From: Paragonimus skrjabini miyazakii
Lineage: Eukaryota; Platyhelminthes; Trematoda; Plagiorchiida; Troglotrematidae
DNA length: 64,000 bases
Assembly (NCBI GenBank): GCA_014338405.1
Contig: JTDE01000131.1
Span: forward strand, 73,832 to 137,831
Direction: 5' to 3'
The notes beneath the pieces were generated by a model. That model was not told where the DNA came from. It did no database searches and worked only from the letters and a program-made list of their open reading frames with translations. The stretch's first letter is position 1. The number at the start of each line of letters is the position of its first letter. Below are positions 35,690 to 48,160 of the stretch, piece by piece. Made by a program: the position numbers and the translations under genes.

Positions 35690-36514
35690 GTCTTCACACT
35701 CCTATTGAAGTTTCAGCCAGTCTTCTTTGCGTTAACAGGACGGCGATCTGAACACTACTCACAGGTTACTATAGTCAAGCGTCTGTGTGTGACAGCTTGA
35801 CCGTATCTGCTATCTTCCTGACCTTTTCTGCCACCTTGACGTGGTGGTCAGGCTTGTGTGCTGTTTTGATCCGGAGGACTGTGTGACTGCCATCTCCGTC
35901 GTTGTAGATTCAACCCTGTCAGATTGGCCAAAGGGGAGCAGCTAGACAAAAGCAGATGCGTACGTTGTGAAGTATTTGCTCTGTATGGTGTCAGTGTGTT
36001 CTGTTTCGGTTGAGTTTGTTATTTTTTTCTCCCTGATCTGATTCTCCGTATGCAAGATTGGCTTGTCTGTGCAGCATGTGTGGTTGGTTTGGTTGTGCGG
36101 TATTATCTCTATGTGAATGTACCGAATGTCTCGGGTTGTGACTGGCGAAACTGTTCTGGATGGTTGATGCTGCTGTGTATGTGCGTGTGTGTTACCTGCT
36201 GTCTTGCGGTACGGGCTTTTGAGCCAAAGGCTTTGGTTGAGGACGCTAATCGCTCTCCTATCTAGGTCTGCGCGTCCTGGCAGTATCCTAAACCCATAAA
36301 ATCCATGATGATACAACATAAACCAAATACCATACTGCATCGGCCGTCGCGCAGGATAAACCGTGTCGCCCTATCTGCTGCACATGGCAGGGTGGATAAG
36401 CGAAAATATGCTACTGCCAATCACTCACCCTCATACCGTTCCCGCAGTATTAATCCCCGAGCCGATAATGCTGACTCAAATTTTAGTAACCCAAATAGCA
36501 ACCTGGAACAGACC

Positions 36515-37290
36515 CGGGGACGCAAGACGTTCTGTGTTGGGGCATGGAATATGCGCACGCTGCTGGATCGATGCAACTCTAGCGGACGACCAGAACGGCG
36601 CACTGCACTGATCGCTATGGAACTGCGTCGCTATGGAATCGACGTAACAGCCTTGAACGAGACAAGGCTCGCGGACCAAGGTAAGTTACAGAAATCAGGT
36701 GCCGGGTAAACCTTCTACTGGATAGGTTACCCGACAGACGGTGCTCGGGAGCATGATGTCTGTTTTGCAGTCGCTGATCGCATCAACGCGTCGATGATAG
36801 GCGAACCGCACGGCATCAGCCCTCGAATGCTGTCTATGCACCTGCGACTCGGTCGACGTAATTGTGCTACGTTTGTTAGTGTTTATGGTCCAACTGTGTC
36901 ACACTGATGATACAAAGGACCAGTTCTATGATCAACTGTCCGCCACAATCCGGTCGGTGCATGTGACTGATCGACTGTTTGTCTTGGGTGACCTGAACGC
37001 TAAAGTCGGGCGCGACTCGGTAGCTTGGCCGGGAGACCTTGGACCATACGGCATTGGTTTAATCAATGAGAACGTTGATCCTCTGCTCCGTCTGTGTGCT
37101 ACTCACGAGCCGGCTATCACGAACACCCGATTCCAGCTGGATGCGAGCGACATCACGACGTGAACTCATCCACGAAGCGGCCATCACCACTTGCTTGACT
37201 ACGTGATTGTGCGACAGCGCGAAACTTGTGAAGTGCGCATCACTTGCGTGATGTGCGGCGCTGAACGTTGCACCGACCATAGACTGGTTA
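36515..37290 (+). pseudogene. APE-type endonuclease domain of the LINE
   Basis: The frame opening at 36305 reads FCVGAWNMRTLLD from about 36530 (usual xxigtWNVRTLxxxgk, metal-binding Asn) and VTALNETRLADQG (usual iaaLqETrw, catalytic Glu) before a TAA at 36707. It continues in frame to FVSVYGPT at 36872. After a frameshift it reads LFVLGDLNAKVGRD at about 36975 (usual GDFNAkvG, catalytic Asp/Asn), HHHLLDYVIVRQR after a TGA at 37161 (usual rrxxxiDyixvr), and finally CTDHRLV at about 37269 (usual SDHrlv, catalytic Asp-His). All active-site motifs can be seen in the correct order. In a live element this domain would nick the target DNA. Confidence 0.85.
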
Positions 37291-37806
37291 GGACTAAATT
37301 ATTTATCCACATACACAAGTCTGCTTATTGTTGATCTTCTGAACAGCGGAAGAAGCCGGATATCAAACGACTAGAAAACTGTGAGACGAAGACTGCTTCT
37401 CAATGTGCAGTTGCCGCCCGTTCCTATATCCACTACCTCTGAGGGTATGTGAAAGTTCATCAAGAAACAGAACACGACGGCAGCCACCGAGACGATTGGT
37501 GTCAAACGCCAGAAACGTCCAGACTGGTTCGACGACAACAACGTGGTTATCGCCGAACTGGTACGAGAGAAGAATGCTGCATTTGTTGCCTTAACAGTGG
37601 ACCCGGACAATGAAGCGAAGAAGGCGACGTTTCGAAGTATCCGCCGTCAACTTGTCGAGCGTGTTCGTGGAATCAAGGACAAATGTTGGATGACGTAGGG
37701 TGAGCGGATACAGGGCTTCGCAGGTCGTCGGCAGCATAAGGAGTTCTACGATTCGCTCAAAGCGATATTCGGGCCATCTATCCAGTATACTAAGGCACTG
37801 GTAGAC

Positions 37807-39689
37807 GTGGACACAGGCTGTTCGCGGACCCAGCTGGAGGACATCATGAAAGTCTGGCGCAAACACTTTGGTAGTCCACGAAACCGTCCTGCTACCACTG
37901 ATTGGGTGACCGTTGACAGCCTACTGCAACAGGCCATCAAGCCCTCACTTGCTCTCACTCTTGATTTACTAGAGTTGCAGAGAGCGATTGGTCAACTTCG
38001 CAGCGGGAGACTGCAGGTGAAGATGGATTGCCAGGCGAGATCCTGAAGAATGGCGGACCGGCGATGGAACGTGCACTGCTCCAACTGGTTCACTCCAACT
38101 GGGAGCACGAGGTGATGCCACAAAATTTCGAGGATGCTGTGATAGTACCTTTGTTTAAAGGTGAGGATAACAAGCAATGCCCCGACAGTTTACGGGATAT
38201 CAGTCTGCCGAGCTACGCAGACAAGGTGCTTGCCAAAATCCTTCTGAACCGGCTGAACACGGATGTCTTAGAGGCAAATGTTCCTGAGGAGCAATGCAGA
38301 TTCCGGGTGAATCGGAGTACGATCGACCTGGTGTTTGCTGCTCGACAGCTTCAAGAGAAGTGCAGGGAACGCAACCAGCCCCTGTATGCCTTCTTCGTCG
38401 ACTTCACCGAGGCGTTCGATTCGGTGAGCTACGAGGCGCTGTGGACGATGCATGGTAAGTTTGGATGTCCAGGTAAATTCGTCAATTTGATTAGATTGTT
38501 GCATGTGGGCATGAGAGCGAAGGTGCAATCGTGTGGATCTGCCTCTGATGATTTTGACATTGTCACTGGCGTGAAGCAAGGTTGTGTCCTGGCCCCATTC
38601 CTATTTAGTTTGTACTTGACCGCCATGTTAACAGTTGCTTTTCAGGACTCTGAGAAGAACGGTGTCAAGGTAGAGTACCGGACGGATGGGCGCCTACTGA
38701 AAATTTGACGTTTCGGCGCCCCAACCCGGTTACATACCTCAATGATGCGCGTGTTTCAGTTGGCAGATGACAGCGCACTGTTCGCACATAGCGAGGACGA
38801 ACTACAGCAAATGGTCACGGCCTTCGCGACCGCGGAATCCAAGTTTGGATTTGATATCAACACAGGTAAGACATGTTTGTTTTTTCAGCCTTCTCCAGGT
38901 GGAGGTGTTATCTGCGTACCATCACACCAAATCCCTGTTGATAGAGATGCTGTCAGCAGCTGTACAGTTTTCTGATACTTGAGTAGCAATCTGTCCACCG
39001 ATCTGTCCGTGGACCGTGAGTTGAGAGCTCGTGTGGCAAAGGCCAGTACTGCTTTCGGACGTCTTGAAAGACGTGTTTGGAAGAACAACAGCCTGAAGCC
39101 GAGCACTAAGCTTTTCGTCTACCGCTCAATGGTGCTGTCTATACTGCTGTACGGCAGTGAAACGTGGACATTATATCAGCAGAACGTGCGCTATTCGATC
39201 CACTTTCATTTGCAATATCTAAGACGCACCTTGGATATTCGGTGGTCAGACATGGTTCCGAACACTGAGGTACTGCGGCGAGCGGACATGAACGGGATGG
39301 AAGCCCTGCTGATGTTGAATCAGCTCCGTTGGCTGGGTCACGTCCGTCGGATGGGCGATGAGCGTATCCCAAAACAGGTGCTGTATGGACAACTGAGATC
39401 AGGTAAGCGGAATCCTGGTGGTCAGAAGCTGAGATACCAGGATGCTGTGCAGGTAAGTCTTTCACGTTGTAAAATTGATTTTAGATGTTGGGAAGACTTA
39501 GCGTTTGACCGGACTGCTTGGAGGAATACAATTCGGACGGGCGTCCGCGAGTTCAACGAGCAGTTATTGCGCGGCCGAGAACGAAAGCACGCGGTACGCA
39601 AAGGAACCATCGGTGCTATAGGTCGTGGTGACATGACTATATGGCGTTGCGATGTGTGCGGCCGCGAATGCGCTGGCCGTTTGGGGTAA
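37807..39689 (+). pseudogene. Reverse transcriptase and C-terminal domain of the LINE
   Basis: The frame from 37807 shifts near 38020 into a frame that stays the same to 39689, interrupted only by TGA at 38706 and 38973. RT motifs are EVMPQNFEDAVIVPLFKG (motif 1), RDISLPSYADKVLAKIL (motif 2; usual yRpIsLlsxxxKilaxil), FFVDFTEAFDSV at 38391 (motif A), GVKQGCVLAPFLFSLYL at 38568 (motif B), and FQLADDSALF at about 38754 (motif C, LADD for YADD with both Asp kept). The C-terminal part has LLYGSETWTLY, LRWLGHVRRMGDERIP and WEDLAFDRTAWR, typical of RTE-type and related LINEs. It would reverse-transcribe element RNA at a nicked target. Confidence 0.88.
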
Positions 39690-40161
39690 ATAGGTGACCA
39701 GCGTACTCATAATGCACCGTCGGCGAATAGACAATGAGTACGTTACGCTCAGGTAGGTCACATCAGCATATCCATTCTATTTTTGATAATGATTACATCG
39801 ACCAGGACCATGTTCGTTTGGCAACTAATTTGCTCTTTTTTTCGGATATTGGGGTGTCTGTGATCTTCTACCTACCCTTTTCTTGAGCTTTGTTGGTGTT
39901 TTGAATGATGAATCGTCTGTCTGATCTTTTCGTAGTTCAGCTTCGAGTTTTGTTTTTTAACTTTATCCTCTCTTGAATGCAATAGCATGCACTTGTATAC
40001 TGAAGTGCTTCTTGTATTACATTTTACATATCTTCCTTCTTAGTATAGATCTTGTCATTGCAGTCTCTCTCATTGTTTATTTTCCGAGAGATAAGGGTTT
40101 CCTTTTCGTGCTGGTCATTCAATTGGCTAACTATCACTGTCCGGCGGGACACAAAGGCCTG

Positions 40162-40220
40162 ACTCACACACCTACTGGTTTTATTCCTTCGGGTTTACAC
40201 CGGATACGTGGTGTGTGAGT
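40162..40220. repeat. 11-bp perfect inverted repeat with 37-nt loop
   Basis: ACTCACACACC (40162-40172) and GGTGTGTGAGT (40210-40220) are exact reverse complements and could form a stem. The repeat sits between the LINE 3' end and the inverted Penelope block, so it may belong to the end of either element. Confidence 0.7.
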
Positions 40221-40244
40221 GGAACCACAAGTGGTGCAGCGCAA

Positions 40245-41165
40245 GCCACTTGGGGAGATGGTTTAAAGGGCAGGCGTCCATTGGCTTCGGTCACTGTGAC
40301 AGGCTAATCCGTTAACACTTCTTCTGACGATAGAACGATTTCCTTTATCCAGAATGCAAATTTTTCTCGACGACTTTCTCAACGCATCCATTTTCGGTGA
40401 ACACCATTCGAACACACCTAATTTCTCCTGGACAATGTCCATTATGTGGATATTTGCGCTCTGTTCAATAGACAACGTATCAAATTAATTTGGTATTACA
40501 GCGGTACACAGCTCTGCAGGTGTGTGTCTTGACCAGTCTACCTGTGGCGTTCTGTGAGTTTATCTTTGAATTTTCCAATCCGATCGACGAAGCAACTCAA
40601 TGTCTAAAAATGAGAGTTTGCTATAATGTTCTGACTCGACGGTGAACGTTATATCCAGGTGTAATTCAATGAACTCCTCTAATATGGCCACCGGATCATC
40701 ATGGCTTGGGACAAAATATCATCCATGTAGCGTGATAGAGTTAAGTGGTCTGTGGTCTGACCACAAATACATATGCGAGTAGCATATCTACAGATGACTT
40801 CACTTCAACTCCGCTTTTCTTCTTGTATAACTCTTTAATAAGTTGAAACTGGATAGTGCGGGTATTATACGATAGTAGTTCTTTCAATTTCCCCTCTGTA
40901 ATGCCGACATCAATTTGTTCTTTCTCGATACAGGTGAACAAATAATCAGTAGTTCCTCGCAATGATACATTAGGGAACAGAAAGGTCATATCCAAAAACA
41001 ACATACTACCGTTCCCGATATTCACTGAATCGACTGAGTCCACAAATTCTAGGACATCATTCAGATTAAAGAGGATCAGTCGTGACTTGGTCGGTTCTAA
41101 TGTCTCCACAACGACATTTTGGTAATGCCATCCAAATTTCAAATGTAACCGCTTAGTCACTGAGG
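40245..41165 (-). pseudogene. Inverted central RT block of a Penelope-like element
   Basis: The minus strand reads WHYQNVVVETLEPTKS (usual YHxlAkWLvexLxP), FLDMTFLFPNVSL (usual sLDVxSLFTNVPl, motif A), then TEGKLKELLSYNTRTIQFQL with YKKKSGVEVKSSVDMLLAYV (usual vaMgSPLgPllAdvF, motif B, degraded). A short gap and frame change lead to RYMDDI at about 40735-40718 (motif C, both Asp present), HYSKLSFLDIELL, NLIRCLLNRAQ and a linker ending in RLPF at about 40255. The block starts and ends exactly where the plus-strand Penelope pieces at 41335-41690 and 41720-42150 stop and resume. Confidence 0.8.
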
Positions 41166-41334
41166 TTCAATCTAGAAGCTCACACGTGCAACCAAATGGA
41201 ATCATTCATCCGTCACAGTTTAACGCTGAACACCGTGTGTCCACTCTCGTGAACGCTTATTATACTGATCTGAACGACAAGATACCGAACTGCGGTTTAT
41301 TGAGGTAGGAACACTTATCCCCTATAATAGAGTT

Positions 41335-41690
41335 GCAAACCAACCGGAAGATTCAACAAAGAAGCCTGACAAAGGAGAGGCGATAGTTTTACTGGATAAA
41401 ATTTATTATGTTACCAAACCGTCGTTGATTTTATCAGGTGACTCGAGGTTTCAATAAAAAGAAAAGGATTAAAGTTAAACGACAGCAATAGAGAAAGAAT
41501 TATCCAAGTTGTTCCGTCAACTGAAACAAACATGCGTTGAGGATACTGCACCGGTGAAACGTATCAGACACACTGCAACGGTCATTTTACATCTGTACCG
41601 ATCTCAAAAAATCATAGAGACAAAGTGTCGTTAGGACTGATCTTTGACATTTACATTTCACCGTAGCATATCTTATCTGAGTAAATAACG
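41335..41690 (+). pseudogene. Penelope-like RT fingers block
   Basis: The plus strand reads TKKPDKGEAIVLLDKIYYV at about 41358 (usual skPDKGxgVVlmnxxdYv, the first conserved block of Penelope RTs). It continues with LSGDSRFQ, a stop, TAIEKELSKLFRQLKQ, and LYRSQKIIETK with a frame change into VSLGLIFDIYISP.HILSE (usual yGlPKiHKxxvPLRPIxsxxxSpyhxlskwL). It then breaks off at about 41690. The palm that should follow is absent here but present in inverted orientation at 40245-41165. Confidence 0.78.
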
Positions 41691-41719
41691 GGTAAAGTTA
41701 ACAATGGTATAATTGGCCG

Positions 41720-42150
41720 TTGACTTTCAAATACGATCGACATTATCTATTTTGCAGAAATACTCAGTGTGTCGTTCGACACCTGCCAGGTACTGGTGCC
41801 ACGCCTTAAGGATAGTTTGTCTACGTTCTATACGTCTTTCTCTGTCTACACTTTCACCTGATGTTGTCAAATCGGTTATGTTGGGAGAACCATAAGGCGA
41901 CTATCGAAGAAGGCACGTGTTCTTCGCTCAAAATCTCTTCGCAATGGTTCGAGAAGGCCCATTTCTAGTGCGATCGGCTCCCACTTAAGTGACACTGGCC
42001 ATCAAATGAATCCGGATGAAGCTTTCCGGGTCACGTACAAGACTGGTAAAGCCTACTACAGAGCTGCCAGGGTGCGACTGTCACCAACGGCCGAGGCTAC
42101 TGTCATCAAACTCCACAACTTCTATTTGATTTGTCATAACTGTTACATAT
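41720..42150 (+). pseudogene. Penelope-like linker and GIY-YIG endonuclease block
   Basis: In one frame from about 41747 the plus strand reads FAEILSVSFDTCQVLVPRLK (linker), a Cys-rich stretch with one stop, then IGYVGRTIRRLSKKARV (usual aqYIGRTtRRLsxRi, the YIG half of the motif as YVG, with the catalytic Arg region), ISSAIGSHLSDTGHQMNPDE (usual ssIgeHLxdtGHqvdxxxaF) and LSPTAEATVIKLHNF (usual lLatAEAvaIkxxxPxLC, catalytic Glu region). Apart from one stop it is the best-preserved endonuclease domain in the window. It belongs with the fingers block to its left. Confidence 0.82.
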
Positions 42151-45100
42151 AACTCGCACTTACCCCAAGCAATTATAAAAGCCTGATAAGAATGACAGAA
42201 AACGGATGTTTGCAAATTTGTCTGGCATATTAATTGTTGTGCGTCAATCATGCGTGTCGGCTGTAACCGGTGCATGGTAAATTATGAAGAAGTGTCTGGC
42301 ACCGTTGTCTACCTTTGTGTGGCCAATTACTGCTTGTTTCAGCATAGCTTGACTTATTTTTCCGTTTCGTTACTGGGTGCTTTTGACCTTGATTTTGTAC
42401 ACGCCTGGGTGAAACGTTTTCAGCTTGTCTGCAGCAATCAACCCTGACAAATCCTGAACATATGCTCGCCTCATTCATACAACGCAGAAGGCGAGAACCA
42501 GTTGCATCGGTTAGTCAACTCTATATCGCTTACTCAAGAGTCCTGCTCCAGTTAACACTAACTCTTCTAACAGTCGATCTTCACCCTAGTCAGTTGTTTA
42601 TCACAAAATGAATTGACAGTAAGCCACATTCTGAATGCTGCACACAGGCGAACATAAACAAGCAAAGATGTGTGCACGGATATTTCGACGTTTTTTCTGC
42701 AATACTTCTTCAAAATCATTAAAGGGTCTTCTCTATAGATGATATCATTATAAACTCGAAGTACTTGGCAATTCTGGAGAAAAATCTTCAGTGAAAATTG
42801 GTTGTGGAATGACTATGCGAAAAAACTTGCCAATATTATGATCCGGAAAGACGAACTGTAATTACCTCAGGATCAGAATGAGTGTCACATTGCACTGTTG
42901 GCCTGTCTATGCAAAGTTGGTTCACTCAGCCTTGCGTTTTGACATACACAGTGTTCAATCTAACTTTCTACGATAAATTCACAACTCTTCAGTGAACCTT
43001 TCGCATCCCAATTAACCTCCAGCTGTTGGTCGTTGCCGCGTTCACTGGAATTGTCCGATGGTGTCCCGACGAATGAACGGTATTCAGTGAAAATCCCGTA
43101 ATTTATGCGTGCGGGAAAAGATTGATGAGTACAATTTCAATTTGGGTAAGTGTATTTGACTCAGTGTACATATCCTTGTCCATAGGATTTCCCATGACTT
43201 AAGAATAACTACTACTGGTCACTACTCACAATTACTTGTTCTCACGTTGTTGCACACACTTTCACCGTATATACGTTATCTCATGTGGTTGTATGTTTAC
43301 ACAAGCGTTAAAGGCGACCGAAGTTTGTTTTGAGTTGGTTTTCACATAAACATAGTTATTTTACGTCATCGCTGGAAATAATAGATGTTTCAGTTATTTT
43401 TTATCCCCATCACGGATATCACAGTTACGTTCTTTCCCTACTTTTCATTTACTGTCATTATTACACAAAATTCGTTTCTTATCAATTAGTTTTAGCGTAA
43501 GCATCTTTCGTTATGAATCCGTAGTATATTTGTTTTAGGTCGCATATCCAATTCGAAATTATTATGAACAACTTTAGATGGCTTCAGTGGCGTCCGAGCA
43601 AATTCAATATTGGTTTAAAAAGTGAACGACTTTGTTAATCATCACTATGACTAGGGACAAAGACGCTTGAAATGTCACGATTTACAGGGAAAAATTAAGA
43701 AGAATGTGGTCTTAACGTGTTTAGGGTTGAAAACTCGGACGGAAGTTCAGTCTTTTGACATACTTGATGATGACCAAATGTGTCATCAGATGTTGATCCA
43801 GATAAATTCTAACAAGTGAGTGGAATATCAATGGTAGATAAATCTTGTTGAAAAAGATGATGATACCACTACTGAGCAGTTAAGTTTGTTAGGCCACATA
43901 CGCAAACTATGGCTTTTCTTGTATGTCAAACGTCCCTAATCAACGAACCCTGTCTGTGTGAGCGTATTTCAAAACAACTCGGTCTTTTAAACAACTGATT
44001 TCTGTGTACCGATCAAAAACTTATTTGGGAAGTACTGTTCGCAAAATAGTTTTGGACATTTTAGTTTATAATTTGCATTAGATCACAATGTATGGTTGAT
44101 AGTTCATGTGGCGTGATGCCTCTCGTTGCCGTCATCCCGTTCCGTGAATCAGCTAACCCAGCTTAAAGTGCTGTAAAAAGGAATGTTTTGCTTTCCAATT
44201 AAGTGAGTGAACTGATATAAGCATTGCTTTTGTGTAAAATTTAGGCGAGTCGTAGTTTTAACTCAGGTTCCCTGATGACTGTCACAGAATCCGCAAACAA
44301 GTTACCTGTAATTACATTTTGGTATTTCACTTCTCGGACTTAAAATTTTAGTGATGACGAAGTACCGAATTTTTATACGCAAGCAACATTTTATACACTG
44401 GTGTTGTAGATTTACTGGCATGTTATGTAAACCTTCAATTGTGAATTATATGCAGAGATTGGCCGTAGGTTTACAACGAGGCATATTAAATGACGGTTAC
44501 TGATCACGTTTCAATGCTGACGTGAAATCACACGATACCAGGCAAAAGTCAGAAACAGTTAATAAATTATGCAAGCAAGGTGTGAATCGGTGTTGTGATC
44601 TGCAGTTAACAGACAGTTCATCAATAATATAGGGATGGAAATAAAGAGTAGTTCTGTGCTGGGAATTTGATTAGAATAGGGGTATGTGACACATTTGCTG
44701 CATGAAGTACCTGGCGATGTTAACTGAATTGGAACCCATGACTTCAACCATATAAAGTCATTACTTTGCCGTCAGATGAGATATAATCTCAAACTCGTAT
44801 TAAAAATCGATTAGTCGAATAGCAATCGTTTGGCCAAAGATGAACTACAATGCAGCTAACTTGTTGTGGCAATAGCTTTTCTTCACGAAGTCTTTCTTCT
44901 TCATGATTGTGGTAAAATCATGTTGTCTTTGCTAAGCAGCCTAACAGACGTTTTAATCTGTGCATAGACGTCCACAGCCCTCTGTGTACAAAACTGCAAT
45001 ATGCTGCCGAGACTATTTTCCAGGTCAGCGAGCTAACTGAATTCGACGATAATGAAGGGCTACCCCACTCCACTGATTCGTGTTGTTATTTTCAGTTCGG

Positions 45101-48054
45101 CAGACTCGCGACTGCTTCAGAACAGGTCAATCTGAGGGGGTAGTACAGTGAAATGCAATCTGTTTACTAATCCTTAACTATGACGTTAGCTGATATGTGC
45201 AGCTGTCCAGATGCCATATCAAGTCAATACTTATGGGCTGGAATCGTTTAGTAAACACATGTCAAGAAACAATCCATTAACGCCAACAGTTAGTTAGCGC
45301 AGAAGCACTGTGTCAGTCAAACATCCCAAGTTGGCGTTACAGAAAGTCCATCCTTTTTAGTTATCCAAGTAAACCTTGAATTCAACCAAAATTTTAGCCA
45401 ATCACAGTTTTCCTACTCAACGATTTACGAACGAAGTTTTGTTTTGTCACCTTGAGGTAAATTAGAATTTTACTTCACATTATCAGAACAACAAGGGTTA
45501 TTGAGAAAAACTTAGCACCTAGATCGTAAACTTTATGGAAAGGGAACAATCATCTCACGGGTATAGGGAGAAGTCCCACGGATTTTGTGTAAAGCACTCA
45601 GCTCACTTGCATAAAACCTACCCGGACGTGGTTGAAGTACGACGTAGCTTGATTGACTCCGTTTAATAAACTGCCGACATTCATCCCTAGTACGTATCAA
45701 CAGCATGCCGCTTTTTAGTAAGGCTTGGCACGGTAGAACGTGTTAACGTGATGGTGTATCACATGACTCGATATCGAGATCAGGAAATTTAGAGTCGTGG
45801 CATGTGCTTTGGAATGTTTACAACACAGAAAACGTTTATACACCTATGTGGCAACTTGAAAACAAAGATTATAGCCTCGTTAATTCGGAAAAAACGCAAA
45901 TTCGAGCCAGCCTAGACAAAAATGGTAAGCTCATTCGTTATTGAATACAACTTTTCAACTTTTTTGGCTGGTTTACTGAAGGATCAAGAGGTCAACCAAA
46001 CCATACAAGTACAGTACTTTTCATCCTATCATGCATGCCGATTTCTGGCTCAGTTCTATTTGTTGTTCTTTGATATGTTTGTAAAATATCACTCAATGTC
46101 AGTCGGAGACATCGCTAGAAGAAAGACTAGGAAGATGAGACCCAGTGATTCCACCTATATACAGTTTGCTACCTGCTAGTTAGTATAGCCTTGCTACAAT
46201 GACATGCAAGCGCTGCTCGCTAGTCCGACACTGTTAGGAGATCAGTGATAGCATTCCCTGGGATCCCAATGCAATCCACTTTATTGAGACAATCAACAGA
46301 TTGAAATTGGCCCATTCACTTAGCAGTGTGCCGGTTAATGTGGATAAACTGGATTGAAGTGGTCGTTATCAAGCATAGATCATATCGAATAATAACAATG
46401 GTTGATAAGGTGCCACATAACTCCGTTGGATGACATCGGTAATCACAATGCGGAATGCTATCAGCCTGAGAACATCGTGGTAACATGAAGAACAAGAAAA
46501 AGGAGAACTGACTTAACCACTTCATTATGTTGACAGTTCATATGTTCTCTACTGTTTGGAAAACCAAGTACAAACCATTAATATTTCCAATCCATAATAT
46601 CACAAACGGAAGAATTTCGCTAATTCGGTCACAAACAACGCACTCTGGTGTTCCTCACCCGATCTGAAAAATGGAAATTACCCAGAGTTGTAACTAGCTG
46701 TTCTACACATCGTGGGTTTATTGTGATGACAATTTCACTCAGACTTTCCTGATCATTGAAAACAGAACACAAGCAACTCGAACAGATAACACAGTTAGTC
46801 ACGCAAGGGACTAAAATGGGCGTCATACATTTCTATACCGCGGTCGCCTCCAGTGGCATACGCATCTTTCTGATCACGATGAGGTCACCGCATTGTTCAA
46901 TCCACACACCTTCCAACCTAATTAGAGTCATGGTGAAATGCCAAAGACAGGGAACCGCATTTTCTAAGGCAGACCTTTTGACGGGCATCTTCGGAACTTG
47001 CAACGGAAGCAGGTACATATCGCACCACTTGCGTTTGGATTATCTATGCTGCTTATTATCAGTCGGCCACATTAACCAACTCAACACTTGCTCACCCAGC
47101 CATACATTTTTTCTGCATAAACTTAGTAAATGCAGTGGATGTCTTAAATAAGTGTGCCGATACAATCCTTTACAGCAGCCCTATACCTAAAGTCGATAAA
47201 CCATTACAACTGTTGCCGCTAAGTGTAGCTGCCGGCAGCTGAGATTTCTTGCTGGTCAAAACGATTGTTGACAAGCGAGTTGGCCAGTTTTTAGGGCCAC
47301 CTAATTGAATCCGACACGTTAAGAACAGTCGCTCGGCCACAGCCACGTAGGTGCAATGCGAGAACTGTAGTTAATCTGGTAAAATTGAAACGTAAATTCT
47401 TGATACTCAGCAGTAAACTGTAAACTGACAAGTAGTGATGGCGTTTTACCCATAATTAAAAATAGAAATATTCCAAGCAGTAGGACCATCTATAGCGGCT
47501 TCCATATCGATGAAGCAATTTAGAATATGGTCAGGAGATTTGCACGAGTTCGCATTTATATTTCATCTAAACTAACTTCGAGGAACCGTAAACGTTACAT
47601 CATCGTGGTTGACGGCAGTTTTAGTACGACATTTCAAATCCGCAAGTAAACGGAAGGATAAGGTGTACTTCACGATTGCAAACGTAATGTGTTCGGCGCA
47701 ATTTGATACGGACCGAAAATGTGTTGTTTTCAGTAAGGAAAGTTCTTGCGTTTGTTATTGTTCACGTATCTGGATTCCTAGCAAATATCTGAAAGTTCAG
47801 TAAGATAAATTATTTTTCGTAATGTCAACCGAGGAACGAAAAAAGATTTCTATTCGTTTTATGAGGTAGCACAGGATAAACGTCTATGAAATTATCTGAA
47901 ATGTTCCTCATATAAAGCTGCCTGGTGAATAGCAAGTACTATGCACACGTCGAAAAGCGTAAGAAATTATTAACATTCAAGAATCAAACCAAATACTGTT
48001 GCTCAAGTCTGTAAGACGATTTGGCGTAGCCATGTAAAACTACCTGACAGAAAG
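42151..48054. other. No recognised gene
   Basis: Almost 6 kb without a recognisable element. Small frames at 45922-46179 (+), 46629-46826 (-) and 46756-47151 (+) show no domain. An unstarted 77-codon frame at about 44910-45142 (+) has protein-like composition, but its possible splice sites are ambiguous, so it is not called. Confidence 0.35.
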
Positions 48055-48145
48055 ATTGCATGCGTTCAGAGTTTTCAATACGATCGATTATTATGCAAAG
48101 TTTCGCTGTCATTAGAGCTCGTCAGTAGTGCATATCCTTGCCACT
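48055..48145 (-). mobile_element. SINE-like repeat fragment, inverted, with hammerhead core
   Basis: The reverse complement aligns with the middle of SINE copy B (48229-48310). Shared features are GTGGCAA, CACTACTGACGAGC and GCGAAACTTTG-type words. The fragment lacks the pol III head and the tail. It lies only about 15 bp from the head of copy B in the opposite direction, forming an inverted pair. Confidence 0.7.
48088..48130 (-). ncRNA. Hammerhead ribozyme motif, inverted SINE fragment
   Basis: On the minus strand the order is CACTA (48130-48126), CTGACGA (48125-48119), GCTC...CAGC around an ATGA-containing loop, and GAAA (48104-48101), followed by CTTTGCAT. The two invariant core boxes CUGANGA and GAAA are intact. 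Stem II is imperfect and the cleavage-site side (expected AGUC after the stem III loop) is lost, so it is probably inactive. Confidence 0.5.
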
Positions 48146-48160
48146 GCCTAATGTGCCTAA

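Larger units (their letters stand above)
35690..40150 (+). mobile_element. Near full-length RTE-type LINE, disabled
   Basis: This element of about 4.4 kb has a long 5' leader (CCACCTTGACGTGGTGGTC-type sequence near 35830), an N-terminal APE-type endonuclease, a reverse transcriptase and a C-terminal domain, then a 3' UTR shared with the tail at 1-420. This is the single-ORF layout of RTE-like LINEs, and similar proteins in flatworm and other animal genomes are often mislabelled as craniofacial development protein 2. It is broken by an in-frame stop at 36707, a frameshift near 36900, a stop at 37161, several breaks between 37300 and 37800, a frameshift near 38020, and TGA stops at 38706 and 38973. 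Both ends are approximate. Confidence 0.85.

Noticed and set aside
36050..36265. Plus-strand ORF with a hydrophobic, Cys-rich segment in the LINE leader
   Set aside because: It lies in the 5' leader of the RTE-type LINE, is GT-rich, and matches nothing. It is most likely incidental.
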